Shown here one piece after another: positions 7,347-16,668 of a DNA stretch of 64,000 nucleotides. Each line of letters opens with the position of its first letter. The first letter of the stretch is position 1. The position numbers and the translations under genes were made by a program. Below the pieces are notes generated by a model, which was not told the origin of the DNA, did not search any database, and was given only the letters and a program-made list of their open reading frames with translations. Origin of the DNA: an uncultured Eubacteriales bacterium (GTDB lineage: Bacteria > Bacillota > Clostridia > Christensenellales > UBA1242); assembly GCA_949031345.1 (NCBI GenBank), contig CARNVA010000008.1:1-64000 (forward strand). Direction: 5' to 3'.

Positions 7347-8099
7347 ATGAACAAATATTGGTGCAGCATACCAAACGCAGTGAGGAAATCAAAAATTCTC
7401 ACCGCTGAGGAAAAAGACTTGTATTATGAGCTTTGCGAAAGATTAACAGAGGGCGGTTTTTGTAAAGCTTCAAACACAGAACTTGCAAACGCCCTTGATG
7501 TTTCTCCAAAGACAATTACAACAAGACTTTCAAGCCTGGAAAGAAAAAACGCCATAAGAACTTATCATAACCCTCACCTTCACAAGCGTTGGATTTACAT
7601 AAACTATCCTGGCAAAACAAATGTTCCTAATAAACCGCAAGACAAAGAACTTGAAGAAAGCACAAGGCGTATAAGAGAATCAATGAAAAAAGCAATTGTC
7701 TTTGCAACTATTGATTTTGAAGTTTTAATTCAAAAAATGTTGGAAAGTCCATATTTGCATGAAGTTGAAGACAACAACACTCAATTTGTATTGACACTTG
7801 AACAAATAGACTTTATATACAAAATCAAAAACATGTGTAACAAACAAATTGACTGTCAAATTGCCTGTTACCCTAACATCAATTTACCTCATCTATACAA
7901 CAAGATAAGAGAGAGTGAGTTTTTGCTTACAAACAGCAACCTCAATCTTAAATGGCTTTTAGAACACGCAAGCGAAATAATGAAAGATAAGTACAAGCAA
8001 TACTACCCAAGACAGGAAGAACACAAAAAGGGTTTCCAAGGGCGGAATAATACACCCGATTATTGGAACTCACTATTCAACAATCCAAATGATATTTAA
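7347..8099 (+). CDS. Winged-helix replication-type protein
   Basis: A 250-residue protein. The N-terminal about 80 residues form a winged helix typical of phage/plasmid replication organisers (LTAEEKDLYYELCERL...ASNTELANALDVSPKTITTRLSSLE...I). The C-terminal segment LNLKWLLEHASEIMKDKY resembles the end of DnaD-like replication proteins. No HUH endonuclease or primase motif was seen, so it may recruit the host helicase rather than nick DNA. AAGGAGG precedes the start directly after the upstream stop. Confidence 0.75.
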   Translation: MNKYWCSIPNAVRKSKILTAEEKDLYYELCERLTEGGFCKASNTELANALDVSPKTITTRLSSLERKNAIRTYHNPHLHKRWIYINYPGKTNVPNKPQDKELEESTRRIRESMKKAIVFATIDFEVLIQKMLESPYLHEVEDNNTQFVLTLEQIDFIYKIKNMCNKQIDCQIACYPNINLPHLYNKIRESEFLLTNSNLNLKWLLEHASEIMKDKYKQYYPRQEEHKKGFQGRNNTPDYWNSLFNNPNDI

Positions 8100-8102
8100 C
8101 TT

Positions 8103-8219
8103 ATGAAAGCAATACAACAATCAATCATTCCTGGCATGGAAGCTTCTGTGGAAGCAATAGAAAAACAATTTAAAAAGTCGAAAGCACAAAAAGAAAAACA
8201 AAAAAGGAGGAAATCGTGA
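8103..8219 (+). CDS. 38-residue basic peptide
   Basis: An open frame of 38 codons starting three bases after the replication gene, ending in KQKRRKS. Its last codons overlap the GTG start of the next gene (GTGA) and contain that gene's AGGAGG. The C-terminal half is almost all K, Q, E and R. It may be a DNA-binding peptide or a translational coupler. Confidence 0.5.
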   Translation: MKAIQQSIIPGMEASVEAIEKQFKKSKAQKEKQKRRKS

Positions 8220-8413
8220 AAGTTTTTAAAGGAATAATTACATTTTTGTTTATCGTTAGCGTTTCATTTATGATTACAACCCTGACTTTTGCAGTAGAAC
8301 ATAAACATACTTTTACAGAAGAAATTCAATCTTGGAGTCCTGCAAAAGAAAGCCCAGCTGACTCAACCAATGAAAAAATTGAAATTGAAAACAACGAAAT
8401 TATTATTAAATAA
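8216..8413 (+). CDS. Small secreted protein
   Basis: A 65-residue protein with GTG start, coupled to the upstream peptide. Residues 1-26 form a signal peptide (hydrophobic core TFLFIVSVSFMITTLTFA), leaving about 39 hydrophilic, acidic residues. If the element is inovirus-like this is a position where a coat-type peptide is expected, but there is no second hydrophobic segment, so that is weak. Confidence 0.65.
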   Translation: MKVFKGIITFLFIVSVSFMITTLTFAVEHKHTFTEEIQSWSPAKESPADSTNEKIEIENNEIIIK

Positions 8414-8429
8414 AAGTCGAGGTAAAAAA

Positions 8430-8522
8430 ATGAAGGCTGTAAGAATTATAAAATACATTTTTATTTTCTGCATATTAGTCGGCAGCTCAGCACTAGCAGG
8501 CTATCTTACACTATTGAATTGA
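8430..8522 (+). CDS. 30-residue membrane peptide
   Basis: ATG at 8430 with a GAGG site 7 bases upstream, 30 codons, stop at 8520-8522. Three positive charges at the N-terminus followed by one membrane-spanning segment (YIFIFCILVGSSALAGYLTLL). It lies between the secreted peptide and a large anchored protein. Single-span peptides of this size are typical minor coat proteins of filamentous phages; that role is inferred only. Confidence 0.55.
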   Translation: MKAVRIIKYIFIFCILVGSSALAGYLTLLN

Positions 8523-8528
8523 GGTTTT

Positions 8529-9818
8529 ATGGAAAAATTAAAAACTGGAACAAAAGTTATTAGCATAATTTTAGCCGTTATTATTGGACTTGCCTGCTTA
8601 ATTATTGATGCCTGGTTTCTGTACATAAAACTGCATGGCGAAACAAAAATGACTTCGGTCACTGTAAATATGAATGAATTAAAACTGGCAGACGGCAGTA
8701 CAAAAGAGATAATACAAATAAAACATAAGCGAAATAAAAATCGCAGCGGCATTGAACTTTTTGAAATCAAATTAAATTATTTAACCAACGAAAATAAGGA
8801 TGCCTTTTTCAGTCAAGGCCTTCAATATGCCGGCAATAGCTTAAACAGTGCTATAGTATGGAAAGACTTTGATTACATTTCAAAAACAGCAGGAAATTGG
8901 GATTATAAATTTAACCAATACAAATTGCAAGAAGTCTCAAGGTTTCTTTGGAAGGGCAACTACTACGCAAGCTACTTTTCCCCTTTTACAGACACTAAAA
9001 AATATGAATATCAATCATTCAATGACTTTGCAACAATAGGATCAACTAACCCTATAACTCCAAGTTCATACTTTACCCTTCAACTTGGCGGTACTAATGA
9101 AATCATATATATGCAATTGAAAGGCGATAATTATGCGACGATAAATAAAGCAACACATTTGATTACTGCCGACCAAGAGGAAAGTATAGGCTATAAAAGC
9201 CGTGAAGGCACCTTTGAATCCGACTATATAACTATCTTCAACGACTATAACATGGACTATTTTGCTTACACCCTCTATCAAAGCATTTCTACTTTGCCTT
9301 CAGGCACGAAAGGAAAGTTTGTTTTTGAATTTGGGAATATTTTTAAATATTTTCTTGCAGAAAATGGCTTTGTTGGAAATGAAATTCAAACTGAAGATTC
9401 TACAAAAGTCATAAACAATATTAAGTCCTACTATACAATTTCTGTTGAAGTCTATGATGACGGAGCAAAAAATGCAAACGATAGTATGTTTGGCGTTATT
9501 AAAAACGACCCTACCTTCTCAATTAAACCTTCTTATGGCGACTCGGGAAATTACTTTGCAGGAACGTCAATATTAGACTGCGACATTTACGATTTTGATT
9601 TAGTAAGGATTGATGAAATTTATTGTGCATTAAAACTTAAAAAAGAATTTTTAAGTGCATATGAAAAATATGCAAAGGATATAAAGCTGAATATTGTCAT
9701 AGATACTTCTATTTTAAAAGCTCAAGGACTTGATTATGCTGGCTTTGCAACCGATAGCGGACTTGACAATTTTACTATTTTAAACACCACCATTCTACAG
9801 GAGGTGCAAAATGCTTAA
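8529..9818 (+). CDS. Membrane-anchored extracellular protein
   Basis: A 429-residue protein with one membrane span at about residues 10-34 and a long polar remainder predicted outside the cell. No domain recognised; the outside part is rich in aromatic residues and has the look of a beta-sandwich. The ATG follows GAGG. It overlaps the next gene by 8 bases, and the next gene's GGAGG lies in its last codons. First of three large envelope proteins in a row, possibly an envelope complex or virion tip. Confidence 0.75.
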   Translation: MEKLKTGTKVISIILAVIIGLACLIIDAWFLYIKLHGETKMTSVTVNMNELKLADGSTKEIIQIKHKRNKNRSGIELFEIKLNYLTNENKDAFFSQGLQYAGNSLNSAIVWKDFDYISKTAGNWDYKFNQYKLQEVSRFLWKGNYYASYFSPFTDTKKYEYQSFNDFATIGSTNPITPSSYFTLQLGGTNEIIYMQLKGDNYATINKATHLITADQEESIGYKSREGTFESDYITIFNDYNMDYFAYTLYQSISTLPSGTKGKFVFEFGNIFKYFLAENGFVGNEIQTEDSTKVINNIKSYYTISVEVYDDGAKNANDSMFGVIKNDPTFSIKPSYGDSGNYFAGTSILDCDIYDFDLVRIDEIYCALKLKKEFLSAYEKYAKDIKLNIVIDTSILKAQGLDYAGFATDSGLDNFTILNTTILQEVQNA

Positions 9819-11118
9819 TTTATTTTTCAACATAACGCCCATTTATGACGTCATAATTCTTATCTTAATGATCCTACTCATCATTGCTGTAATAAAAGAA
9901 CCAAAATGTAGAGTGTATGTATTTACCCTATTTATTGCTGCCTTTCTTGCACTGACAGCTTATAGCGGAATAGAACTCAACTATTATTACCAGGCAAAAG
10001 GTGGAATATTTGGTCACATAAAAGATATTGCTCATTCAAATAAAGTTAATATCGAAAACACAAAATTTGAGTTTGAAAACATTGTATTAGTGAAGGATGT
10101 TGACAGCAATTTCTCTGCAGAGATTACTATTGATGACATTGTTACGCTTGACAAAAATAGCAACTATACGATTTATATCAACAACACGCCCTGCACTAAT
10201 TCAGCGTTTAAAAGCAATTATTTAATGGCTGATTTTAGATACCAGTTTATAAACGATAATGAAAAAGTATTGAAAGATGATACTTTGAAATTTCGTTTTT
10301 CGTTTAACAAAAACAATACTTACATAAAAATTTACACATCTGGTGGACAGCTTGCTGCTGATTATTGGCTTCAGTTTTTTGACCGAAATGGCTTAATTAT
10401 TGAGTTGAAAAAAGTACAACTAGATGACGAATTATCTTTTGTCGATGGTGAAATTTCTGATTTTGTAAAAATTGAATATTATGTCGATGACGAAATTTTT
10501 ACTTATCAATCAATTAAAAAAGGCGAGAAATTAAAACTCGCAAATGCACCAGAAAAAGAAAATCATATCTTCTTAGGTTGGCTTTCTGAAAGCAACGATT
10601 GCATTTTGGAAGATTATGTTGTTGTTGAGAATATGAAACTTCACGCTTCTTATAAAGAAGCAAGGATTTATTCCGATTTTGTTTTTAATGGCGGATATTT
10701 TGAAAAATATGTCGGTGTTGAGGAAAATGTTGTTGTTCCTGCGTCTTATTCGCTGACCCCCGACGGCCGTGCTTATGAGGGAGACGAACATATTGTTTTT
10801 GGCATTTCAATGTTTGCCTTTGAAAATAACGATTACATAAAGTCAATAACCTTCCCTTCTACAATAACAATTTTAGAGTCACATTCAATTTACAACTGTA
10901 ATTCACTGCAATATGTAGTTTTAAATTCTACCATTCCGCCTTTAATTGGGCCAGAGCACTTCTGTATAACAGAAGTTGAAGAATTAAATGTTTATGTTCC
11001 TGATAAAGCATTTTTAGATTACCAAAATTATTGCTATGACCCCGAAGGCTGGGGCACAACATATGAAACACCTTATGTAAAACTTTGTAAATTATCAACT
11101 TTGATAATTACTCATTAA
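9811..11118 (+). CDS. Membrane protein with BspA-like C-terminus
   Basis: A 435-residue protein with two membrane spans near residues 12-30 and 36-53, then an extracellular region. Residues about 230-275 resemble one InlB-type repeat (NHIFLGW), and the C-terminal 110 residues resemble BspA-type leucine-rich repeats (IKSITFPSTITILESHSIYNCNSL, here only partly quoted in frame). The end NVYVPDKAFLDYQ is a typical BspA closing motif. Such domains usually bind host or other bacterial surfaces. Overlaps the previous gene by 8 bases. Confidence 0.78.
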   Translation: MLNLFFNITPIYDVIILILMILLIIAVIKEPKCRVYVFTLFIAAFLALTAYSGIELNYYYQAKGGIFGHIKDIAHSNKVNIENTKFEFENIVLVKDVDSNFSAEITIDDIVTLDKNSNYTIYINNTPCTNSAFKSNYLMADFRYQFINDNEKVLKDDTLKFRFSFNKNNTYIKIYTSGGQLAADYWLQFFDRNGLIIELKKVQLDDELSFVDGEISDFVKIEYYVDDEIFTYQSIKKGEKLKLANAPEKENHIFLGWLSESNDCILEDYVVVENMKLHASYKEARIYSDFVFNGGYFEKYVGVEENVVVPASYSLTPDGRAYEGDEHIVFGISMFAFENNDYIKSITFPSTITILESHSIYNCNSLQYVVLNSTIPPLIGPEHFCITEVEELNVYVPDKAFLDYQNYCYDPEGWGTTYETPYVKLCKLSTLIITH

Positions 11119-11132
11119 AATGGAGGAAATAT

Positions 11133-13074
11133 ATGAAAAAAAACAACAAAATGGATAATTGGCGGTGCTGTAGTATTATTACTAAGCACTGGCTTGACTT
11201 TAGGTCATGTTTTTAGACACGAAATAAAAGATTGGGTTAAAGGTTTTCAATCGTCCAAGCCAAACCCAAGCCCTGTAGATCCTAAGCCACCTATTCAACT
11301 TACTTGCTTGGTTTCAGTTGAAATTCACCGCCCTGACGGTGTTGAAAAAGAAAGTCAAGAGGTAGAAACTGGATATGAGCTGGAACTTCCTGATACTAAT
11401 GCCATGGATGAAATTGAAGGTTATATTGCACGCTACTTTTATGTTACTGGATCGGGCTATAACAACAGAAAATTACTTGGCGGACAAACTATCACCATTA
11501 CAAGCGACACAAAAATTACTGTAGCTTATGAAAAAATTATCACAATTGCCTTTGACGTTGACGGCAATATAGAATTTCAAGAAGTGATTGAAGGAGACTC
11601 CCCTTTTTGGAGAACACCTTCAAAAGTCGGCATGAACTTTGATGGCTGGACTTTGGACGGAGAAAATGTAATTGACTTATCAAAATATAAAGTAACAGAG
11701 TTTGTTACGTTTATCGCAAAATTTTCTTATAAATATTACACTGTTGAATTTGTTCTTAGTGACACAATGAGATTAAGCTGTAATTATCGCAGCGATAATC
11801 AAGTTTATGTTCCAGCGCCTCTTCAAATTGAAGGCAAAGATTGCCTGGGCTGGACTAAAGATGGTGAGAATGTCTTTGATTTTAATAAAGTTATTACTGA
11901 AGATACCGTCTTCCACCCTTTATATGCCGATCAATCATTTGATGAAACGCTCCCTTTTGCAATAGAAAATGGTGAAATTACTGGTTATTCTGGGAACGAA
12001 TCAAATGTTGTAATTCCATCCTCCTATTCTGTCGACAGTCGCGGCAATATAATCGAAGGAAATGATTATCAAATTGTTAAAATAAGAGATTTTGCGTTTA
12101 GAGATTCAAACATGGTTTCTGTTGAAATTATGCCTGGCGTAATTTCAATTGGTGACCAAGCTTTCTATAATTGCCTTAATCTTGAAAGAGTTATAATCCA
12201 TGAAGGTTTGACTAGTCTTGGAGATTTAGCATTTGCTGAGTGTGATAATTTAATTTCTATAGAACTACCATCTACTATCAATGAATTAAATGGATTTACT
12301 TTTTCTGAAATCGACAATTTGCAAAATATTCAAATTTCCGAAGATAACCCTTCTTATAAAAGTGAAGGCTCAGTTATTCTTACAAAAGATGGCTCACATT
12401 TAGTTTTTGCAACAAAAGATGCAGTCATTCCAGAGTCAGTCATTGTAATTGACAATTATGCTTATGTCTATTCTAAAGTTAAAGAACTAGTTTTGCCGGA
12501 TTGTGTAACGACAATTGAAGAAAATGCTTTTATGGGATGCAGCGAGCTTACTTCATTAACCTTGTCTGCAAACTTACAATTTGATTGGCAATCACAATGC
12601 TTTTTGCAAAACTTGGATAAATTTGAAAAACTTGTGATTAAAAATAAAATAGAGAATGCCTCAAATTTAATCCATGTTCAGTCATTTCAACCTAGAACAA
12701 GCTTAATCAATGTCTACGTTCCAGATGAATATTTAGAAGATTATATCAATGCATTCATGTATTCTTCACCAATTGTTGTCAATACACTCTCTTCTTTAGA
12801 AACTGGCGAAACTCCAACAAAACATGCCGTTTTGTTTAGATATCCTTCAACAGCTGAATATTTAGACAATTACAATTGTGCTGATGGTAAAATTTGTGAA
12901 ACAGGCGACAAGGTTGGCTATAACCACACCGCTCAACTTGAAGGTTATAGATTCTTGCATTGGGTAAAGCAAGACCCATTGACAATGGAAGAGGTTGAAG
13001 TTGTTGAAGATATTGAGAATTATTTAATTACAGAAAATACTATTTTTAAAGCAATATTTAGCCCAATTATATAA
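11133..13074 (+). CDS. BspA/InlB-repeat surface protein with A8 frameshift
   Basis: The only well-placed start is the ATG at 11133 with GGAGG six bases before it, but it is followed by eight A and the frame closes after 27 codons. Removing one A joins it to the long frame that is open from 11137 to 13074 and gives a natural signal-anchor (MKKTTKWIIGGAVVLLL). Without that, translation must begin at a TTG at 11194 with no ribosome binding site. The protein has InlB-type repeats (FDGWTLDGENV, CLGWTKDGENV), then BspA-type leucine-rich repeats from about residue 270, a YVPDEYLEDY motif and a last InlB-type module. Interpretation: phase-variable or slippage-expressed adhesin, otherwise a recent pseudogene. 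Confidence 0.75.
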
Positions 13075-13091
13075 AAAAAGGAGAAAAACTC

Positions 13092-13319
13092 ATGAAAAAA
13101 GTAAAAAAAACAACAAAAACACCCAAAAACAAAGAAAGACGCCCTCTAAAAGGCTCTAAAACGCCCATTAAGTCTTCTTCAACCAAATCTTCAAGTAAAG
13201 GCTCTAAAACCTCACCTAGACCAACCAGCAAAGCCAAATTAAAATCAACTGCTCTAAAACCATCAAATATAAGCAAAACTAAGCGTAAAGTTAAAGCTGT
13301 AACTATCTATTACGCATAA
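13092..13319 (+). CDS. Lys/Ser/Thr-rich basic protein
   Basis: A 75-residue protein made mostly of K, S, T, P and R, with a repeated GSKT pattern, no membrane segment and a short hydrophobic end (AVTIYYA). Good AAGGAG site. Composition fits a nucleic-acid condensing or packaging protein; no family recognised. It directly precedes the ATPase gene. Confidence 0.65.
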   Translation: MKKVKKTTKTPKNKERRPLKGSKTPIKSSSTKSSSKGSKTSPRPTSKAKLKSTALKPSNISKTKRKVKAVTIYYA

Positions 13320-13328
13320 AGGCAAATA

Positions 13329-14249
13329 ATGAAAATCTATGACGATATTATAAAAATATTTGAAGATGGAATATTTGGTCCCACTGATATTGTTATTATT
13401 TGGGGCAAACGACGACGGGGTAAAAGTTCCCTTGCAGGAATGTTTATGGACCAATTCATGCGACCTAAAATTGCCAAAAATGATGTGCAAACATCAAAGG
13501 CAATTTGCAATCAAATAAGAGAAGCAGGTTATAACATACACCCACCAACTGACCATACTGTTTTTTGTGATACTTTCTTTGAAAGTAAAGGGTTTGGTAG
13601 AAAAAGAAACTCTCCATATAAATTTAATGGAATAGATTTTGGACTTCCAAATGAAACTCATAATACTGAACTATTATGTCCATGCGGTAGATACTTTCTT
13701 GACGAAACACAGGACCTTTTTGATAGTCACAGACCCTCTCTCTCCACTTTTGTTACTAAATCAATTGAATTGTCAGGGCAAATGAAAATATTCTTATGCC
13801 TTATTGCTCAGCGTCCAAAAAGAATACATATTGACATAAGAGAACTTGCCGTATTTATTGAGGTTGTTAAAATGAAAAAAGTTTACAACAAATATGGTCG
13901 AATAATTGAATGTTTTTGGGAATGTAATATCATTTATGAAAATGCGGATTTAGAGCAATATTTAAACACTCATGATAGGAAGTATATTGATAAGCGTGTT
14001 ATGTTTAAATATAAAGGTAATATTTTCAATTGCTATGATACCAACTATTTTTTACCAATGTTTTTTAGAAACATGGAGAATCGAGATTTAATACTTGAAA
14101 AAACAAAAAGGACTGAATTCTCAACATCATTTTTTGATGAATATTTTAAAAATCGTGTTATTGATATACCTGATTCGTATTTTGGCAAAAAACCAAAAAG
14201 TCCTAAAAAGGAGGAAGTTTTAAGTGCAGACGGAAAAACAGTGGCGTGA
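13329..14249 (+). CDS. Zot-like/packaging-type P-loop ATPase
   Basis: A 306-residue protein with Walker A GKRRRGKSS at about residues 26-34 and Walker B RYFLDETQDLF near 118-128. The later AQRPKRIHIDIREL matches the sensor segment of Zot/filamentous-phage assembly ATPases (TQxPxxIdxxIR). Other choices are FtsK/HerA-type packaging ATPases. No membrane segment is visible, unlike classical Zot/pI, so membrane association would need a partner. It probably drives DNA translocation, virion assembly or transfer. Overlaps the next gene by 26 bases. Confidence 0.72.
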   Translation: MKIYDDIIKIFEDGIFGPTDIVIIWGKRRRGKSSLAGMFMDQFMRPKIAKNDVQTSKAICNQIREAGYNIHPPTDHTVFCDTFFESKGFGRKRNSPYKFNGIDFGLPNETHNTELLCPCGRYFLDETQDLFDSHRPSLSTFVTKSIELSGQMKIFLCLIAQRPKRIHIDIRELAVFIEVVKMKKVYNKYGRIIECFWECNIIYENADLEQYLNTHDRKYIDKRVMFKYKGNIFNCYDTNYFLPMFFRNMENRDLILEKTKRTEFSTSFFDEYFKNRVIDIPDSYFGKKPKSPKKEEVLSADGKTVA

Positions 14250-14664
14250 ACATGAAGAATTAAAAACCATGGCTGATTATATGGATGAATTAACAAATAT
14301 GATTGAACTTTCCCAAGGCTTAGATGGCTCTCAATCTGCGGAAGAACTTGATAAAATTATTTCATTGCTACTTAGAGCAATTAAAGAGAAAGAAAAATAT
14401 GTTATTAAGCGTTCAAGGAAATGGCGAAAAAAGCAAGGCTTTTTATCAAGATTTAAAGATACTATTGAAGAACGACGTGCTTTAAAGGCTTTAAAACATG
14501 CTGAGAATGATGAGTACGATGAACAAGATGAAACAGACGAAACAGACGAAGAAAAAGAAGAAGAGCCTATCAATACAACTTGTACAAATCAAACGCAACA
14601 ATTGATTACAAATTCACCTTCGCCAGCCCTTGAAGAAGGTCAACAAGAATTGTTGGAATTTTAA
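14224..14664 (+). CDS. Hypothetical protein with acidic C-terminus
   Basis: A 146-residue protein starting at GTG with AGGAGG nine bases upstream, inside the end of the ATPase gene, so translation is coupled. Helical N-terminal half, basic patch (RSRKWRKKQ), then a run of D, E and T (about residues 100-115). No family recognised; possibly an ATPase partner. Confidence 0.68.
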   Translation: MQTEKQWREHEELKTMADYMDELTNMIELSQGLDGSQSAEELDKIISLLLRAIKEKEKYVIKRSRKWRKKQGFLSRFKDTIEERRALKALKHAENDEYDEQDETDETDEEKEEEPINTTCTNQTQQLITNSPSPALEEGQQELLEF

Positions 14665-14789
14665 AAAATCTTGAAAAAAATCAAAAGCCGGCAAAAGAAA
14701 CACTATGAGCGTAGCCAAGTGTTCTTGCCGCTTTGATTTTCAAGATTTTTAAAGTCCAAATTTACCAAACGCAAAATTTTTGCGTTTGG
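14664..14789 (+). other. Two strong hairpins, candidate origin/packaging signal or terminator
   Basis: Hairpin 1 (14664-14750) has arms of about 35-40 bases with a few bulges, from AAAAATCTTGAAAA to its complement TTTTCAAGATTTTT, and a 13-base loop. Hairpin 2 (14765-14789) is CCAAACGCAAA with its exact complement. They occupy the only sizeable gap in the plus-strand module. Hairpin 1 could end the ATPase transcript; as single-stranded DNA the pair resembles replication or packaging hairpins. Confidence 0.6.
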
Positions 14790-14876
14790 GCAATTGCGTT
14801 TGCGAAATTTTACACAAAAAAATTAAAAATTTCAATTTCAAAAACTTTCAAAATCAAAAATTTAACGGAGGAAAAT

Positions 14877-15056
14877 ATGGCTGAAATCAAAAAAATGATA
14901 AATGCAATACTCACAAAAGGCAACATGAACCAAAAGGAACTTGCTGCCAAACTTAAAGTTTCGCCTGCTCAAATCACCCGCTGGCGTGATGACGCAGAAC
15001 CACGCCTTAAAAATTACCAGGAACTTGAAAAAATTTACAACGATTTGCCAGCTTAA
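14877..15056 (+). CDS. Small HTH protein
   Basis: ATG at 14877 with ACGGAGG upstream is preferred to longer in-frame starts that run through the hairpins. 59 residues with a helix-turn-helix (NQKELAAKLKVSPAQITRWRDD). Likely a DNA-binding regulator of the element's right end. Confidence 0.75.
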   Translation: MAEIKKMINAILTKGNMNQKELAAKLKVSPAQITRWRDDAEPRLKNYQELEKIYNDLPA

Positions 15057-15071
15057 AAAAAAGGAGAAAAT

Positions 15072-15479
15072 ATGAAAAGAAAATATATAAGCTATATTGA
15101 ATTAGTAGAAGAATTACATAAATGCGAAAGCTTAATAACATCACTTGAAGATGATGTTTTATATGAAAAGAAAAGGCAAGATAATTTAAACCTTTTAACT
15201 AACTATATGTTTAAAGAAGATATCAACTTCATAGAAAGAAAACATATAAAGGACAAACAAAGCCTACAACATTACATATTGCCCATCAAAGCCCTAGAAG
15301 TTGCTAGGCAAAACTGCCCTGAAATAATAATGTGCGGGAAAAGAAAAAGACTAAACGCCTTCAATGTAGGAGAAGTGCTTGAAGACTTTGTTTCTTTTAT
15401 TTGTCAAGAAAAAGGTCATAAAATAGGAGTTGGTGACTATCTTATACAAAAATATTTAGATGAAAGAGAGTTTTATTAA
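15072..15479 (+). CDS. Hypothetical protein
   Basis: A 135-residue protein with AAGGAG before the start. N-terminal coiled-coil-like stretch, then a mixed region with a CGKRKRLN patch. No family recognised. Its stop (15477-15479) is one base from the likely start of the methyltransferase gene. Confidence 0.7.
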   Translation: MKRKYISYIELVEELHKCESLITSLEDDVLYEKKRQDNLNLLTNYMFKEDINFIERKHIKDKQSLQHYILPIKALEVARQNCPEIIMCGKRKRLNAFNVGEVLEDFVSFICQEKGHKIGVGDYLIQKYLDEREFY

Positions 15480-15480
15480 A

Positions 15481-16089
15481 ATGGTTTCAAATGATTTGAT
15501 TAGGTCAATTGGTTATGACCAACAAGAAATAATAAACAACATCTTAAAGCTCTACAACGACTCACAACCTATTGATTTTGACCCTTGCTACAATTTAGGA
15601 ATGTTTTATAAAAATAATAAAGTATGTGCTCCAAGAGTGAAAAGTGATATAAAACCTCTTCTACAGGGAGTCGAAAAACTAGATGTGCAATATTTACCAT
15701 TCATAGATGAATTTAATTGCATTATCTTTGACCCGCCTTTTTTAGCTGGCGGTGGATCGGGCTCAAAAATGGCTCAGCGTTATGGTTCTTTTAAAAACGT
15801 TGAAGAACTTCAGCAATTTTTTGTAAATTCTTTTTTCTCTCTGCAGAGAGCTTTAAAAAAGAAAGGGCTACTTATTGTAAAATGCCAAGACTTTGTAAGT
15901 GGCCGGAGAAATTATTTCATGATTGATTTTGTATTAAACTTGGCCAGAGATTTTAATTTCAAAGTATTAGATTTGTTTATTCTTTTGTCAAAGACAAGAC
16001 CAACAAAAATTCAACATCAGCAACATGCTAGAAAATATCACTCATACTTCATTGTACTAAAAAATAAAGGAGGTAAATATGGGACTTAG
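15481..16089 (+). CDS. DNA methyltransferase-like protein
   Basis: 202 residues from the ATG at 15481, which sits one base after the upstream stop; an earlier ATG at 15460 has no ribosome binding site. Contains IIFDPPF, the motif IV of N6-adenine/N4-cytosine methyltransferases, LLIVKCQD (motif V-like) and a closing HSYFIVLKN typical of the fold. A canonical FxGxG motif I is not obvious. No restriction enzyme lies beside it, so it may protect or mark the element's DNA. Confidence 0.72.
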   Translation: MVSNDLIRSIGYDQQEIINNILKLYNDSQPIDFDPCYNLGMFYKNNKVCAPRVKSDIKPLLQGVEKLDVQYLPFIDEFNCIIFDPPFLAGGGSGSKMAQRYGSFKNVEELQQFFVNSFFSLQRALKKKGLLIVKCQDFVSGRRNYFMIDFVLNLARDFNFKVLDLFILLSKTRPTKIQHQQHARKYHSYFIVLKNKGGKYGT

Positions 16090-16318
16090 TATTTGGAATC
16101 AAGTCAACACGGATAAATTTTTCTGCATATCAAAGATTGACAAAAAGACATTAGAAAAGCATGGGATAAATATACCAGTAACACAATTCAAAGATATTGT
16201 AAAGAAAACTCCACCGCACAACCAAATACCAACAGGAAGCACCAATTCGCATGGTCATTTACGTATGACCAATATTTATCGTTTTGAGGACTTTGACTAT
16301 CTAAAATCAACCAATTAA
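16079..16318 (+). CDS. Hypothetical 79-residue protein
   Basis: Starts inside the end of the methyltransferase gene with a strong AAGGAGG. No family recognised; no membrane segment. Confidence 0.62.
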   Translation: MGLSIWNQVNTDKFFCISKIDKKTLEKHGINIPVTQFKDIVKKTPPHNQIPTGSTNSHGHLRMTNIYRFEDFDYLKSTN

Positions 16319-16332
16319 AAGGAAATAATCAA

Positions 16333-16668
16333 ATGAAAAATAATAAAATTGACAAAGAAACGAAAATTTACAAACCAAAAAAATGGAGCTTTAGAAAAAA
16401 TAAAGCAAGAGAGAACCACCCTTCACTTGTTATAGGTGAAAATGGAAACAATTATGCTAATTTAGGACTAACTCACTCTCCCAAAAGAGGACATCACAAA
16501 AATACAGAACTGTCAAAAAATCCAAATACAAAAGACAAAAAAACATCTTATATTAGAGACGATTTAAAATATGATAAAAAAGAAAACTTAAAGGTAATTC
16601 TAAAAGATTACAAATTGTCCTCAAAAGACGTAGATAAAATATTAAAAATAATCAATAAAAAAAGATAG
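16333..16668 (+). CDS. Hypothetical Lys/Asn-rich protein
   Basis: A 111-residue, very basic protein with AAAAGGAA before the start. Composition is nearly all K, N, D, E and S; the last 35 residues look like a small helical bundle. Last gene of the plus-strand module. Confidence 0.6.
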   Translation: MKNNKIDKETKIYKPKKWSFRKNKARENHPSLVIGENGNNYANLGLTHSPKRGHHKNTELSKNPNTKDKKTSYIRDDLKYDKKENLKVILKDYKLSSKDVDKILKIINKKR

